From SAR202 cluster bacterium (GTDB lineage Bacteria > Chloroflexota > Dehalococcoidia > Lucifugimonadales > UBA6952), in assembly GCA_009392515.1 (NCBI GenBank), contig VFGE01000025.1:1-57351 (forward strand): a stretch of 57,351 bases of DNA, written 5' to 3'. A model generated the notes under the pieces. The model was not told where the DNA came from. It ran no database searches and saw nothing but the letters and a program-made list of their open reading frames with translations. A program made the position numbers and the translations under genes. Below, piece after piece: positions 32,386 to 41,426 of the stretch. How positions within the stretch are numbered: position 1 is the stretch's first letter; every line of letters begins with the position of its first letter.

Positions 32386-32770
32386 GGTGAATATTATTAG
32401 TATTAGGCTCTATAATGATGTCATTACGTGTACCGCGCTCTATTTCTTGTATATCAAAGTTTTTTGATTCTAGGCTTTTTATTAAAAAATTTGCTGCTTT
32501 GTTAGGTTCAAACAGGGCGCTACAGGTGAAGATATCTATAGCAGCATAATAATATTCAGGCCAAGTATGAATAGTTATATGGGATTCGGCGATTGATAGA
32601 ATTCCAGTTACCCCAAATGGTGAGAATTTATGAAACTTTTCACCAATAATTGAAGCACCAGATATCTTTGCGGCAGTAATCATAACGGATTTTATAAAAT
32701 CCATATCATCAATTAGTTTAGCATTGCATTTGTTAGCTTCTATTAATAAATGCTTTCCTAGTACTTTCAA
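32369..32770 (-). CDS. speD: S-adenosylmethionine decarboxylase proenzyme (prokaryotic class 1B)
   Basis: A 133-residue proenzyme that self-cleaves to make a pyruvoyl cofactor and supplies decarboxylated AdoMet for aminopropyl transfer. The cleavage region AESHITIHTWPE places the pyruvoyl-forming Ser at 63 and the processing His at 68; the proton-donor Cys is at 83 in IDIFTCS. These are the positions known from the bacterial class 1B family. It lies nine bases downstream of the DRTGG-domain gene. Confidence 0.93.
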   Translation of the reverse strand: MKVLGKHLLIEANKCNAKLIDDMDFIKSVMITAAKISGASIIGEKFHKFSPFGVTGILSIAESHITIHTWPEYYYAAIDIFTCSALFEPNKAANFLIKSLESKNFDIQEIERGTRNDIIIEPNTNNIHHEQKI

Positions 32771-32779
32771 TTTTGATCC

Positions 32780-33775
32780 TTAATATAAGCTGTCAAGAAA
32801 CAACTGTTGATCGATGATTTTTGAAAGATGATTTACCTTGGATTGATGAAGTACATCAAGTTCAATAAATTGCGTGGAAATAAGATTCAATGTTTCATGC
32901 GTTGAAGTATTTACAGAAATTATAGGAATTTCTTCTTCATTCGCATGATATTTTATGTAGTCTGTAATAGTGTGTTCCCCAGTTAATATTAAGCAGCTTG
33001 TATTATTGTTTATTGCTGCCATTTGAATATCTGGTCTATTGCCTCTTACTAATACAGCCTTATTATTAAATCGGTTAAAATAATCTTTACCAGAACCTAA
33101 TACCATACCCCCAATCATAATTCTTTCTATGATTTTGGATTCGTAATACTCTATAGGATGCTCTGCAGTTAATGTCCCTTCAGTAATATTCAAAATATTA
33201 CTGCTGGTAATGCCCCTCATTGTTCTGGTTTGGGGTATAATTCCTAAAATCGGAATAGAGGAATCTTCAGAGATTTTTTCTATATTTGATTCTAGTTTAT
33301 GCTTTGAATATTTTGGGACAGAATTAAAAATTATTCCACTAATACTATTATCTGTTAATGCTTTGGCATTATTTATTTTTTCTTGAATGGTAGTAAGACT
33401 ATCGTTTGTTTCTAATTTTAGAATTAAAACCATACTAGTTTCTGGAATTTCTAATAAAAATTTAAGTGCCTCTTCAGGAATATTATTTAAGCTTGGGGTG
33501 TCGATCATTAAATAATCAGTTAAATCGTCAAATTTACGTATATTTTCAACAATTTCTTTTTTGTTTTTTAAAGGGTTTAAAGGATAGGGGAATAATCCAA
33601 TTTCATTTGGATGTAATTCTTTTATAAAGTTTGTTTCTAGGGATTCTTTATTTGAACTAAATAATTCTATGCACGTTGAGTTGTATCCCTTATTATTTAG
33701 GGATTCTGTGAGGCCTAGCGCACAAGAAGTTTTACCATCTTTTGGGTTTAATGATGTTACTAAAATAGTCTTCAT
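32780..33775 (-). CDS. P-loop (BioD/CobB-like) NTPase with DRTGG domain
   Basis: A 331-residue protein. The N-terminal P-loop SLNPKDGKTS and DYLMIDTPSLNN resemble dethiobiotin synthetase/cobyrinate synthase-type ATPases. A C-terminal DRTGG domain (from about residue 205: IMIGGMVLGSGKDYFNRFNNKAV, VRGNRPDIQMAAI, LILTGEH) resembles the N-terminal part of long phosphotransacetylases, without the catalytic Pta domain. Function unknown, probably nucleotide-responsive. It heads a likely operon with speD and the aminopropyltransferase. Confidence 0.75.
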   Translation of the reverse strand: MKTILVTSLNPKDGKTSCALGLTESLNNKGYNSTCIELFSSNKESLETNFIKELHPNEIGLFPYPLNPLKNKKEIVENIRKFDDLTDYLMIDTPSLNNIPEEALKFLLEIPETSMVLILKLETNDSLTTIQEKINNAKALTDNSISGIIFNSVPKYSKHKLESNIEKISEDSSIPILGIIPQTRTMRGITSSNILNITEGTLTAEHPIEYYESKIIERIMIGGMVLGSGKDYFNRFNNKAVLVRGNRPDIQMAAINNNTSCLILTGEHTITDYIKYHANEEEIPIISVNTSTHETLNLISTQFIELDVLHQSKVNHLSKIIDQQLFLDSLY

Positions 33776-33853
33776 TTAGATAAATAAGGTTTATATATTT
33801 CGTAAAAAACACCTATATAATAGTATCATTTTTATATTGAAAAAGAAATGGAA

Positions 33854-35083
33854 TTATTGCTTATCAATAATTTGATTAAATTTTCGTACATTTTTATTTG
33901 TGATAAAGCTTGTAACTGTGAATATACTTAGAGCTGCTCCACCAAATGCTATAGCAAATGTAGGATTAGTAAATCCTGATATTAATCCAGCTTGAAAACC
34001 ACTTAGTGGCCTCAGGCTAAATGTTAATCCATATAATCCCATAATTCTTCCTCTTAAATTATTCGGAACAGAAAGTTGTAAAGAACTTTGTGCTGAAATA
34101 GCAGGTAGAGTTCCAAATATCCCAACAATAAACATACAAATTATAGCCAAATAATACGACCCGCTTAATACTGATGAAAGAGCAAAAATAATAACAGATA
34201 TCCCACTTAAAAAGCTTCCAATTACTACGTGGAAAAATTTAGAACCAAGATTTGGTTTTATGGCAATTACTATTGTTGTTGATAGGGCTCCTAATCCACT
34301 TGCTCCTAGAAGTATACCTTGTGCTTCTGGTCCCAAAGTTAAAACTTCTTTTGCGATTACTGGCATCATCGGAATATATGCTAAGGCAAAGAAGCTTTGA
34401 AAAAATGTAATGCTAATGATGAATTTAAATATAGAATGACTATTTATATAACTAAAACCTTCAAGTAAATCCTCTAATGGAGATGTGTTTTTTTGTTGGG
34501 GAGAAAAATTTACTTTAAGGGTTAATGCGATAATTGCCATTATTAAAAATCCTAAAGCTGATATCAGTATGGCAAATGCTACTGATGTCCAAACTATAAG
34601 AAAACCAGCTATAGCGGGAGAAATAATTCTTGTACCAGGCCATATTCCAGATAATAAAGCCACTCCACTTGGAATAGCTTCTCTATCAATAAGGCTTGGA
34701 TAGAGAGCTCTTCTGGCTGGCTGATCAAAAGCTTCAACTGATCCTGATAATAGGGCCAGAAGTAAAATATGCCATTCATTAACAATTCCAATAAATGTCA
34801 AAAAACATAATATAAATATAAATAGTGCTAATAAAAATTGAGTAGTGAATACTAACATTTTTTGATTTAAACGATCCGCATACACGCCACCGATTATATT
34901 GAACACAATAGTTGGAATTCCACTCGCTAATGCTAGATATCCAATATAAAGAGAAGAATCAGTAATATCAAAAATGAGCCAAAATTGCGTAAATCTTAAC
35001 ATCTGGAACCCTGTAACTGAGATCAAGGTTCCTCCCCAAAAAGCACGAAAACTGGGATTTTGAAGGGCTAAAGGTAATTTCAT
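33854..35083 (-). CDS. MFS transporter (EntS/macrolide-efflux-like)
   Basis: A 409-residue protein with about 12 membrane spans. NPSFRAFWGGTLISVTGFQMLRF at the N-terminus and the loop GGVYADRLNQKMLVF (MFS motif A) identify the MFS_3 (EntS/MefA-like) exporter group, also seen in SVEAFDQPARRALYPSLI. The substrate is unknown. It lies just downstream of the Fur-boxed flavoprotein operon; if co-regulated it might export a metallophore, which is conjecture. Confidence 0.85.
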   Translation of the reverse strand: MKLPLALQNPSFRAFWGGTLISVTGFQMLRFTQFWLIFDITDSSLYIGYLALASGIPTIVFNIIGGVYADRLNQKMLVFTTQFLLALFIFILCFLTFIGIVNEWHILLLALLSGSVEAFDQPARRALYPSLIDREAIPSGVALLSGIWPGTRIISPAIAGFLIVWTSVAFAILISALGFLIMAIIALTLKVNFSPQQKNTSPLEDLLEGFSYINSHSIFKFIISITFFQSFFALAYIPMMPVIAKEVLTLGPEAQGILLGASGLGALSTTIVIAIKPNLGSKFFHVVIGSFLSGISVIIFALSSVLSGSYYLAIICMFIVGIFGTLPAISAQSSLQLSVPNNLRGRIMGLYGLTFSLRPLSGFQAGLISGFTNPTFAIAFGGAALSIFTVTSFITNKNVRKFNQIIDKQ

Positions 35084-35166
35084 ATTCTAAGTAGTTTGTA
35101 ATTCTAACACTTATTAATGGTAACATTTTTTGCTATACCATGTAAGCTCAGCTATTTACCCTGTGA

Positions 35167-35355
35167 TTAAATTTTAAACAAGCTAATTATATTTGAAAGT
35201 GTCCATGAAGATGCAGCTACCAATTGTAAAATATCACCAGGGGCAAATGATCCATAAACGAAAACTGAAGCCATCCAAGAAGTACTAGCGATTAGTTGAC
35301 ATACCCATAACAGACTTAAATTAGATTTCAATTGTCTATTATTTCTAATTAACAT
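35167..35355 (-). CDS. small membrane protein coupled to the flavoprotein gene
   Basis: A 62-residue protein starting at ATG 35355, inside the last codons of the upstream flavoprotein gene (7-base overlap in another frame), so its translation is coupled. It has two hydrophobic segments (about residues 12-30 and 35-52) around FVYGSFAPGD. No family recognised. It shares the Fur-type promoter with the flavoprotein. Confidence 0.6.
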   Translation of the reverse strand: MLIRNNRQLKSNLSLLWVCQLIASTSWMASVFVYGSFAPGDILQLVAASSWTLSNIISLFKI

Positions 35356-36500
35356 GGGCACTCCTCTCCACAAGCTCCTAGGTCATCTAAATAGAGACCT
35401 TCTTTGCGATATTCTTCTAAAAGTGACGTATCCATGTCTAATCGTTCACCAATTGCATTAGCGACAACGCCAAATCTTTGTCTATACTTGTAAATAAAAC
35501 ATAATATAAGATTTTCATGACGAACTTGAGGCCCTACAAGAAATAAACCAGGAGTTTTTCTTGATTCATCATGTTCATTTAATAATACGTAAGAATTATT
35601 TTCGTCCCATTCAAACAAGTCTTTCACCATAGTTAAACTACTTTCAAATCCTGTTGCCAATATAGGTGGGGTATCAGTTTGGTATTTATACGATTTTTTA
35701 CCCTTTACATATATCAAGTATTTGTTATTTTCAAACTTGATGTCTTTGACTTTGGATTTACCTACAAGTCTAATTCTTTCATTTGGTATTTCTTCACGTA
35801 TTCTATCTACGGTGTATGGAGATAAGTTTTCACTAGGATCAGTTGTCCTCTTGGTACTCCAATCTGGATTTTCTTCTAAAACAGCTACTTTTTTACCTAG
35901 TCTACTTAGATGTATCGCTGCATCAATTCCACTCTCATTTCCGCCGATAATATAAATTTCATCACCGTCAATTTGTTCCCAAGTTTCTACTTTGCTGTTA
36001 TGTATACATAATTCAGATCCTGGAAATGAATTTGTATTTGGGTATTGAAATTCTCCAGCTGCCCAAATCACAAAACGAGACTCAATTATTTGTTCTCCAT
36101 TAACCTGAATAGTAAAACGATCTTGTGAATAGGTTACTTTTTCAACATTTGTATGTTCTTTAATTGGTAGTTCAAAATATTCTGCTATTAACTTTAAATA
36201 TTTTGCATATTCTTTACCAGTGGGATGTTCAGTTTCTAGGGAATATGCTGGAGAAGTACCAGAGGCAACAGAATTGAGGTCAATGTGACCCCAAAAGTTA
36301 GTTGTAAATGAAGGAGTTATAAATCGCATTTCATTTGGCCATTTATCGAAAGTAGCTCCAACTTCATTTCTTTCAAGAACAACCATTTTTTCTACCCCAA
36401 AGTCTTTGAGCATAGCAGCAATTCCTATTCCTGAAGCACCTGCGCCTACAATAACAACATCATAAATTTCTAGTTCTTGTTTGAATACATAGTTTTCCAT
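35349..36500 (-). CDS. FAD/NAD(P)-dependent oxidoreductase with cysteine-rich C-terminus, Fur-type control
   Basis: A 383-residue flavoprotein disulfide/monooxygenase-like fold. The FAD motif is VVIVGAGASGIGIAAML (about 15-31) with Glu-Arg in MVVLERNEVGATF. The NAD(P) motif is IYIIGGNESGIDAAIHL, and ILATGFESS is followed by GLFLVGPQVRHENLILCFIYKYRQRFGVVANAI. It is close to YpdA/CzcO-like proteins. It ends in CGEECPC, an unusual Cys cluster that could bind iron or a metal. The start at 36500 has GGAGG four bases upstream, and a Fur-type palindrome overlaps its promoter. It could reduce iron or a metallophore, which is inference. Confidence 0.8.
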   Translation of the reverse strand: MENYVFKQELEIYDVVIVGAGASGIGIAAMLKDFGVEKMVVLERNEVGATFDKWPNEMRFITPSFTTNFWGHIDLNSVASGTSPAYSLETEHPTGKEYAKYLKLIAEYFELPIKEHTNVEKVTYSQDRFTIQVNGEQIIESRFVIWAAGEFQYPNTNSFPGSELCIHNSKVETWEQIDGDEIYIIGGNESGIDAAIHLSRLGKKVAVLEENPDWSTKRTTDPSENLSPYTVDRIREEIPNERIRLVGKSKVKDIKFENNKYLIYVKGKKSYKYQTDTPPILATGFESSLTMVKDLFEWDENNSYVLLNEHDESRKTPGLFLVGPQVRHENLILCFIYKYRQRFGVVANAIGERLDMDTSLLEEYRKEGLYLDDLGACGEECPC

Positions 36501-36519
36501 AATACCTCCATGGAAAACC

Positions 36520-36548
36520 ATGATATCATAAATGAGAATGATTCTCAA
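36520..36548 (-). promoter_or_regulatory. sigma-70 promoter with perfect 7-1-7 Fur-type operator
   Basis: On the minus strand, -35 TTGAGA (36543-36548) and -10 TATCAT (36520-36525) are 17 bases apart, ending about 20 bases before ATG 36500. Centred between them, TGAGAAT-G-ATTCTCA (36533-36547) is a perfect 7-1-7 inverted repeat matching the Fur consensus TGATAAT-N-ATTATCA except for one symmetric base pair. A wider palindrome (ATAAATGAGA 36528-36537 / TCTCATTTAT 36549-36558) overlaps it. A bound repressor would block the promoter. Confidence 0.78.
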
Positions 36549-36719
36549 TCTCATTTATATGGAGAAAGGTTTCATCATATGCATAATTTCACCATTATAG
36601 GAATTGTTTGATAATCCAAATATGTTTAGCTATGTTTTCATGGTATTTATCTATGTAAATCTGAATGTATCTCTGTTATTATACCCATCAAATTTAATCT
36701 CTTTACTTGAGAGGTAGCT

Positions 36720-37796
36720 ATGACAGTCTCGCAAGAATTTTCGTTTGAGTCCCAAAAATATATTGAATTACGAGCAGATGGCTTTAGTCTGCCATCACCA
36801 GAAATGAGAGATGCTATGTACAGAGCCGAAGTGGGTAATGACGGCTTTGGGGAAGATCCTTCAGTAAATCAATTAGAAGAAATGAGTGCAGAGATTTTTC
36901 AAAAAGAATCAGCAACATTTGTTTCTAGTGGCTCTATGGGGAACTTAATATCATTATTGGCTTATTGTAAAGAAAGTGATAGTGCCATTATTGGAAACAA
37001 TTCTCATACATACAATCGTGAATTTAATAGAGATCAATCACAAAAACAAAGCTTACCACAAATTCTTGGTATACAACCCCAAGCAGTAAAAACAGATAGA
37101 AGAGGGATGTTAGATATTGAAGAAATTAATGGTTTTATAACCCATGTAATATCAGATCGTAAACCAAGAGTAATGATTGTAGAAAACACTCACAACCTTG
37201 CTGGAGGTAAAGTTCTTAATATTAATGATATGGATACTTTGCACAACGTTGTGACAAAAAGTAATATTCCCATACATTTGGATGGGGCAAGAATATTTAA
37301 TGCATCTATAGCATTGGATATTTCTCCTGAGAAATTAACCGAAAAAACTGATTCAGTTCTATTTTGTCTTTCAAAAGGCTTGGGAGCACCTGTTGGATCG
37401 TTAGTTGTTGGTTCTCGAGATTTTATCAGTGAAGTTAAGGAATGGAAAAAAATATTAAGTGGATCTATGAAGCAAGCCGGTGTAATTGCTGCAGCTGGAA
37501 TAGTTGCACTTAAGAATTATGAAACTAGTATTAGAAATGATCACCAATTAGCAAAATATCTCGAAAAAAGGTTATTAGAGCTAGAAAAAGTACGAGTTGA
37601 ACCTGTTGAAACCAATTTAGTTTACCTAGAATTAGATGTTGATGACCCTTTTAAGATTTCTGAAAAATTAAAACAAAAAAGAATAAATGCTGGACCATAT
37701 CATAGTGATAAAAGATGGAGGCTGGTTCCACATTACGGACTAACAAAAAATGATATTGATTATTTTATTGATACTTTATATACATTAATAAATTAG
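36720..37796 (+). CDS. low-specificity threonine aldolase family PLP enzyme
   Basis: A 358-residue PLP fold-type I enzyme, which cleaves L-threonine or related 3-hydroxy amino acids to glycine and an aldehyde. Motifs are RADGFSLPSPEMRDAMYRAEVGNDGFGEDPS, SSGSMGNLISL, IVENTHNLAGGKVL, PIHLDGARIFNA with the PLP Asp, and the Schiff-base Lys in LFCLSKGLGAPVGS. It opens the plus-strand catabolic run that continues to 44318. Confidence 0.9.
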   Translation: MTVSQEFSFESQKYIELRADGFSLPSPEMRDAMYRAEVGNDGFGEDPSVNQLEEMSAEIFQKESATFVSSGSMGNLISLLAYCKESDSAIIGNNSHTYNREFNRDQSQKQSLPQILGIQPQAVKTDRRGMLDIEEINGFITHVISDRKPRVMIVENTHNLAGGKVLNINDMDTLHNVVTKSNIPIHLDGARIFNASIALDISPEKLTEKTDSVLFCLSKGLGAPVGSLVVGSRDFISEVKEWKKILSGSMKQAGVIAAAGIVALKNYETSIRNDHQLAKYLEKRLLELEKVRVEPVETNLVYLELDVDDPFKISEKLKQKRINAGPYHSDKRWRLVPHYGLTKNDIDYFIDTLYTLIN

Positions 37797-37823
37797 AAGG
37801 TGTAAGTAAAAAGGGATGGAAAT

Positions 37824-39554
37824 ATGACTAAGCTAAATAATGTGAGTTTATTAAAATCTGAAGCCATATCAACTACAGGTATGATTGGGACAAAAGATCG
37901 ATATGCAACGGAAATAGGAAAAGCAGTTCTGGATAATGGAGGAAACGCTATTGATGCTGCTGTAGCTTCATGTCTTGCTATTGGCGTTGTAGAACCAACA
38001 TCCAGTGGGATAGGTGGAGGTGGCTATCTTAATTTTCAAGTTGGTGATAAAGGTGGTGTTATTGGATTTCCAATGCAAGCATCTTTGAGTGCAAACTCTG
38101 ACATGTATTCAATCATCAGTCAGCAAGGAGTCGGTAGTTTTGGATGGGCTAGTGTTAAAAATGATGAAAATATTCATGGATACAAATCTATAGCTATACC
38201 AGGAGCAGTTGCTGGCTTATATAAAGCTCATGAATTGTATGGATCTATGCCTTGGTCTGAATTAGTAGAACCTTCGATAAAATTAGCGAGAGAAGGAATT
38301 ACACCACATTGGCATCTTTTATTTGATGTTGGAAAACTTATGGGGTTAATTTTTCAATATGATGAATTGCGACGTGTTTTAATGCCTTCAGGAGTTATGC
38401 CCACAAGTGACATAAATGATATGAATAAATTCAAACAACCACACTTAGCTGATGTATTAGAACAAATTAGCAAGTATGGCGCGAAAGGATTTTATGAAGG
38501 TGATGTTGCTGAGGCTTTAGTAAAAGGCATACAAGATAATGGAGGAATTCTGACAACGGAAGATTTTGCACAATATACTCCTTTTGTTTGGGATCAAGGA
38601 TTAGAATTTGCATACAGAGGTAAAACTGTCCGAGTGCCTCCTTATGCATGTGCAGGTACGACGAGTGCTATGACTTTAAAATTATTAAATAACTTCAATT
38701 TAAGTAAAATTGAACACAATTCTATTGAGATGTTAAACGCTTATATACTAAGTGCTCGAATGGCTTATGTTGATAGGTTTGAGTATTTGGCCGATCCAAA
38801 TTTTGTTGATGTTCCTTGGGAAGGGCTGGTTTCAGATGGCTACATAAAAACACGTTTTCAAGAGATGAGCGGTATATCACAATATTCAGATGGTAAAGAA
38901 ATCAACTATCGACCTGGAAATCCATGGATTGAAGAAAAAAGGAAACCTAAAGAGGTTCTTCCAGCAAGCGTTCCTTCTGAAGATAAAGGTACAACCCATT
39001 TAGGTGTTATAGATAAGTTTGGTAATGCAGTTTCATTGACTAATACGTTGATGTCTGGATTTGGATCAGGAGTTGTTCCTAAAAACACTGGAGTAATAAT
39101 GAATAATGGAATGATGTGGTTTGATCCTATTCCTGATAGGGTGAATTCTATTAAACCTGGTAAATTTCCCTTAAATAATATGACTCCAGCATTAGTGCTA
39201 GGAGATAATGGGGTCGAAATGTCAGTTGGAGCCTCAGGTGGTCGTCGAATAACTAATTGTGTAACTCAATTGATTATTAAATGTATAGATTATGGTATGA
39301 GTCCTCAAGAGGCTATTGATTCACCTCGAATAGACTGTAGTGCCAAAATAATAAGTACAGATCCTAGAATCCCGGCTGAAGTATTATCAAAATTAGAACC
39401 AAGAGGACATAGATTTCAAAGTATTGGAGACCACTCATTAGACAGTGGTTTTCCTAGTTTTGCAAGTCCAGTAGTTATAACGAAAGATGAAGATGGGACT
39501 GTAAGAGGGGGAGTTGATTCTTTCCACTCTGCTTTTATTCAAGGCCAAGAATGA
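37824..39554 (+). CDS. ggt: gamma-glutamyltransferase family protein
   Basis: A 576-residue Ntn-hydrolase proenzyme. The large-subunit part has GNAIDAAVASCLAIGVVEPTSSGIGGGGYL. The autocleavage and nucleophile Thr is in DKGTTHLGVIDKFGNAVSLTNTL, and the small subunit continues GFGSGVVPKNTGVIMNNGM and ASGGRRITNCVTQ. It may cleave gamma-glutamyl compounds or act as a related acylase. No signal peptide is evident, so it is probably cytoplasmic. It lies 27 bases after the aldolase gene. The key binding Arg was not verified. Confidence 0.9.
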   Translation: MTKLNNVSLLKSEAISTTGMIGTKDRYATEIGKAVLDNGGNAIDAAVASCLAIGVVEPTSSGIGGGGYLNFQVGDKGGVIGFPMQASLSANSDMYSIISQQGVGSFGWASVKNDENIHGYKSIAIPGAVAGLYKAHELYGSMPWSELVEPSIKLAREGITPHWHLLFDVGKLMGLIFQYDELRRVLMPSGVMPTSDINDMNKFKQPHLADVLEQISKYGAKGFYEGDVAEALVKGIQDNGGILTTEDFAQYTPFVWDQGLEFAYRGKTVRVPPYACAGTTSAMTLKLLNNFNLSKIEHNSIEMLNAYILSARMAYVDRFEYLADPNFVDVPWEGLVSDGYIKTRFQEMSGISQYSDGKEINYRPGNPWIEEKRKPKEVLPASVPSEDKGTTHLGVIDKFGNAVSLTNTLMSGFGSGVVPKNTGVIMNNGMMWFDPIPDRVNSIKPGKFPLNNMTPALVLGDNGVEMSVGASGGRRITNCVTQLIIKCIDYGMSPQEAIDSPRIDCSAKIISTDPRIPAEVLSKLEPRGHRFQSIGDHSLDSGFPSFASPVVITKDEDGTVRGGVDSFHSAFIQGQE

Positions 39555-39567
39555 TATAAGGCTATTA

Positions 39568-40410
39568 ATGAAAGTATCTAATATACCAAATACAAATATT
39601 ATTTATTTAATTGAAAATTATGAAGCTCTATTATTTGATGCTTACGGTGTTCTTCTAAATGAATTTGGTGTTTTACCTGGTGCCATAAACTTAATCGATA
39701 AATTAAACAACACTAATAAACCTTATTTTATTTTGACAAATGATGCATCACGTTCTGTGCCAACTTCTTCTAATTTTTATAAAAGCTTTGGTCTGGAAAT
39801 TCCTGAAGAAAAAATAATTACAGCAGGTTCTTTGATATATCCATACTTTCAAGAGAATAATCTAAAAGGTTCAAAATGTAGAGTTATTGGAACTGATGAT
39901 TGTTTTTTATATGTTGCAGATGCTGGAGGAATAGTTAGTGATGATGATTTTGATGTATTAATTATTGGTGCATCTCCAGATAATTATACTTTTAGTTCTA
40001 TTGAAGATCTTGTTAACAATTTATTTAGGATGCTTGATGTAAAAGAAAAAGTTTCAGTGGTATTACTTAATCCTGATTTATTATATCCAAAATCTACAGA
40101 CTATTACGGTATTGGTGCAGGTAGTATACTTCTGTGGTTGGAATCATTCGTCGAAGTTCGGTATCCAGGTCAGTCAAAATTACAAATTACAAGATTAGGA
40201 AAGCCATTTAAAGAAATTTACCAAGAGGCTTTTCGTAGAACTAAAACCATGAATATGGTAATGGTAGGGGATCAATTACAAACCGATATAGTAGGTGCAA
40301 ATAATTTTGGAATAGATTCAGTATTAGTACATTCTGGTCTGACAAAAAACGATACTTTAACAGGCCAGAATATATATCCCTCTTATACTTTATCAAGCAT
40401 AAATGATTAA
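39568..40410 (+). CDS. HAD-superfamily (NagD/IIA-type) hydrolase
   Basis: A 280-residue phosphatase-like protein. Motif I is LLFDAYGVLLN (DxY replaces DxD, with Asp nucleophile), then GVLPGAINLIDKLN, motif II YFILTNDASRS, the Lys in RLGKPFKEIYQEAF, and motif III VMVGDQLQTDIVGANNFGID. The cap is of the IIA type. ATG 39568 is preferred (AAGG upstream) over an earlier in-frame start inside ggt. It lies in the catabolic run; the substrate is probably a phosphorylated sugar or acid. Confidence 0.82.
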   Translation: MKVSNIPNTNIIYLIENYEALLFDAYGVLLNEFGVLPGAINLIDKLNNTNKPYFILTNDASRSVPTSSNFYKSFGLEIPEEKIITAGSLIYPYFQENNLKGSKCRVIGTDDCFLYVADAGGIVSDDDFDVLIIGASPDNYTFSSIEDLVNNLFRMLDVKEKVSVVLLNPDLLYPKSTDYYGIGAGSILLWLESFVEVRYPGQSKLQITRLGKPFKEIYQEAFRRTKTMNMVMVGDQLQTDIVGANNFGIDSVLVHSGLTKNDTLTGQNIYPSYTLSSIND

Positions 40411-40421
40411 GTGAGGCAGAA

Positions 40422-41363
40422 ATGACCACAATAAACACAGTAACCGGGACAATCGATAGTTCAGAATTAGGATATACATTAGTTCACGAACATATTTTGA
40501 GTACTTCTGCAGGCATAAAAGAAGTGTATCCAGAATTTATTGATAAAGAAACTACAATAAACACAGCAACAAGTCATTTAGAAAAATGCAAAAATGAAGG
40601 AATCACTACAGTAATAGATATGGCACCTTTTGATTTAGGAAGAGACGTTTTACTTCTCGAGGAAATTTCAAAGAAAACGAACATCAATATTATTACAACA
40701 ACTGGTAGTTGGATTGCGCCTCCAAGGGAATTTGTTGGAACTGATCCTGATCTTATTGCTCCTTTATACGTTCGTGAAATAACTGAAGGTATTCAAGGCA
40801 CTGGAATTAAAGCCGGGGTTATTAAAATATCCACAGATCGAGAAGGTATTACTCAACGATTTGATTCTGTAAGTCGTGCAGTAGCAAGGGCTCATTTGTT
40901 AACTGGGGTGCCTGTTTTAACACATACATATTCTCCAGCATTCGTAGGTAACGAGCAGGTAAGAATTTTGGAAGAAGAGGGAGTTGATTTAAATAGAGTA
41001 TGTGTAGGTCACAGCAACGATACAACAAATATTGACTATCTCAAGGGCTTAATGGATAAAGGCGCATGGCTAGGATTAGATCATTTTCCTGGTACAAATC
41101 CTGATTGGGATACTAGAACTCTGATTATTAAAGAACTCATAGATTTGGGATATGGAGAAAAGATTATGCTTTCACATGATTTTAATTTAGGTAAGCATAA
41201 TGCCAATTTAAATGACCAAATTGCACGTTGGGAAAGAAATCCTGATGGATATCTTTTTATAAAACATAAGGTTCTTCCAAGACTTCTAGAACTGGGTGTT
41301 TCGGAAAAAGATGTTAATGCATTAAATGAAGATAATGTGAGGAGATTTTTTGAAAACAAATAG
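40422..41363 (+). CDS. phosphotriesterase-family metal-dependent hydrolase/lactonase
   Basis: A 313-residue amidohydrolase-fold protein of the PTE/Php family. Metal ligands are HEH in GYTLVHEHIL, the bridging carboxylated Lys in IKAGVIKISTD, His in PVLTHTYSP and CVGHSND, and Asp in IMLSHDFN. Relatives are lactonases of sugar lactones or quorum signals. GAGG precedes the ATG. It lies 11 bases after the HAD gene. A lactonase upstream of a TPP enzyme and a carboxylate carrier suggests organic-acid breakdown. Confidence 0.87.
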   Translation: MTTINTVTGTIDSSELGYTLVHEHILSTSAGIKEVYPEFIDKETTINTATSHLEKCKNEGITTVIDMAPFDLGRDVLLLEEISKKTNINIITTTGSWIAPPREFVGTDPDLIAPLYVREITEGIQGTGIKAGVIKISTDREGITQRFDSVSRAVARAHLLTGVPVLTHTYSPAFVGNEQVRILEEEGVDLNRVCVGHSNDTTNIDYLKGLMDKGAWLGLDHFPGTNPDWDTRTLIIKELIDLGYGEKIMLSHDFNLGKHNANLNDQIARWERNPDGYLFIKHKVLPRLLELGVSEKDVNALNEDNVRRFFENK

Positions 41364-41426
41364 TGGGTTAGAGATTTATTTAAGTGCGATAAATTTCCAT
41401 AATTACTTACAGCAAAGGAGTATAAC

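Noticed and set aside
36501-36554. Longer start of the flavoprotein gene at 36554
   Set aside because: It would place the Fur-type palindrome and promoter inside the coding region; ATG 36500 has GGAGG at the right distance.
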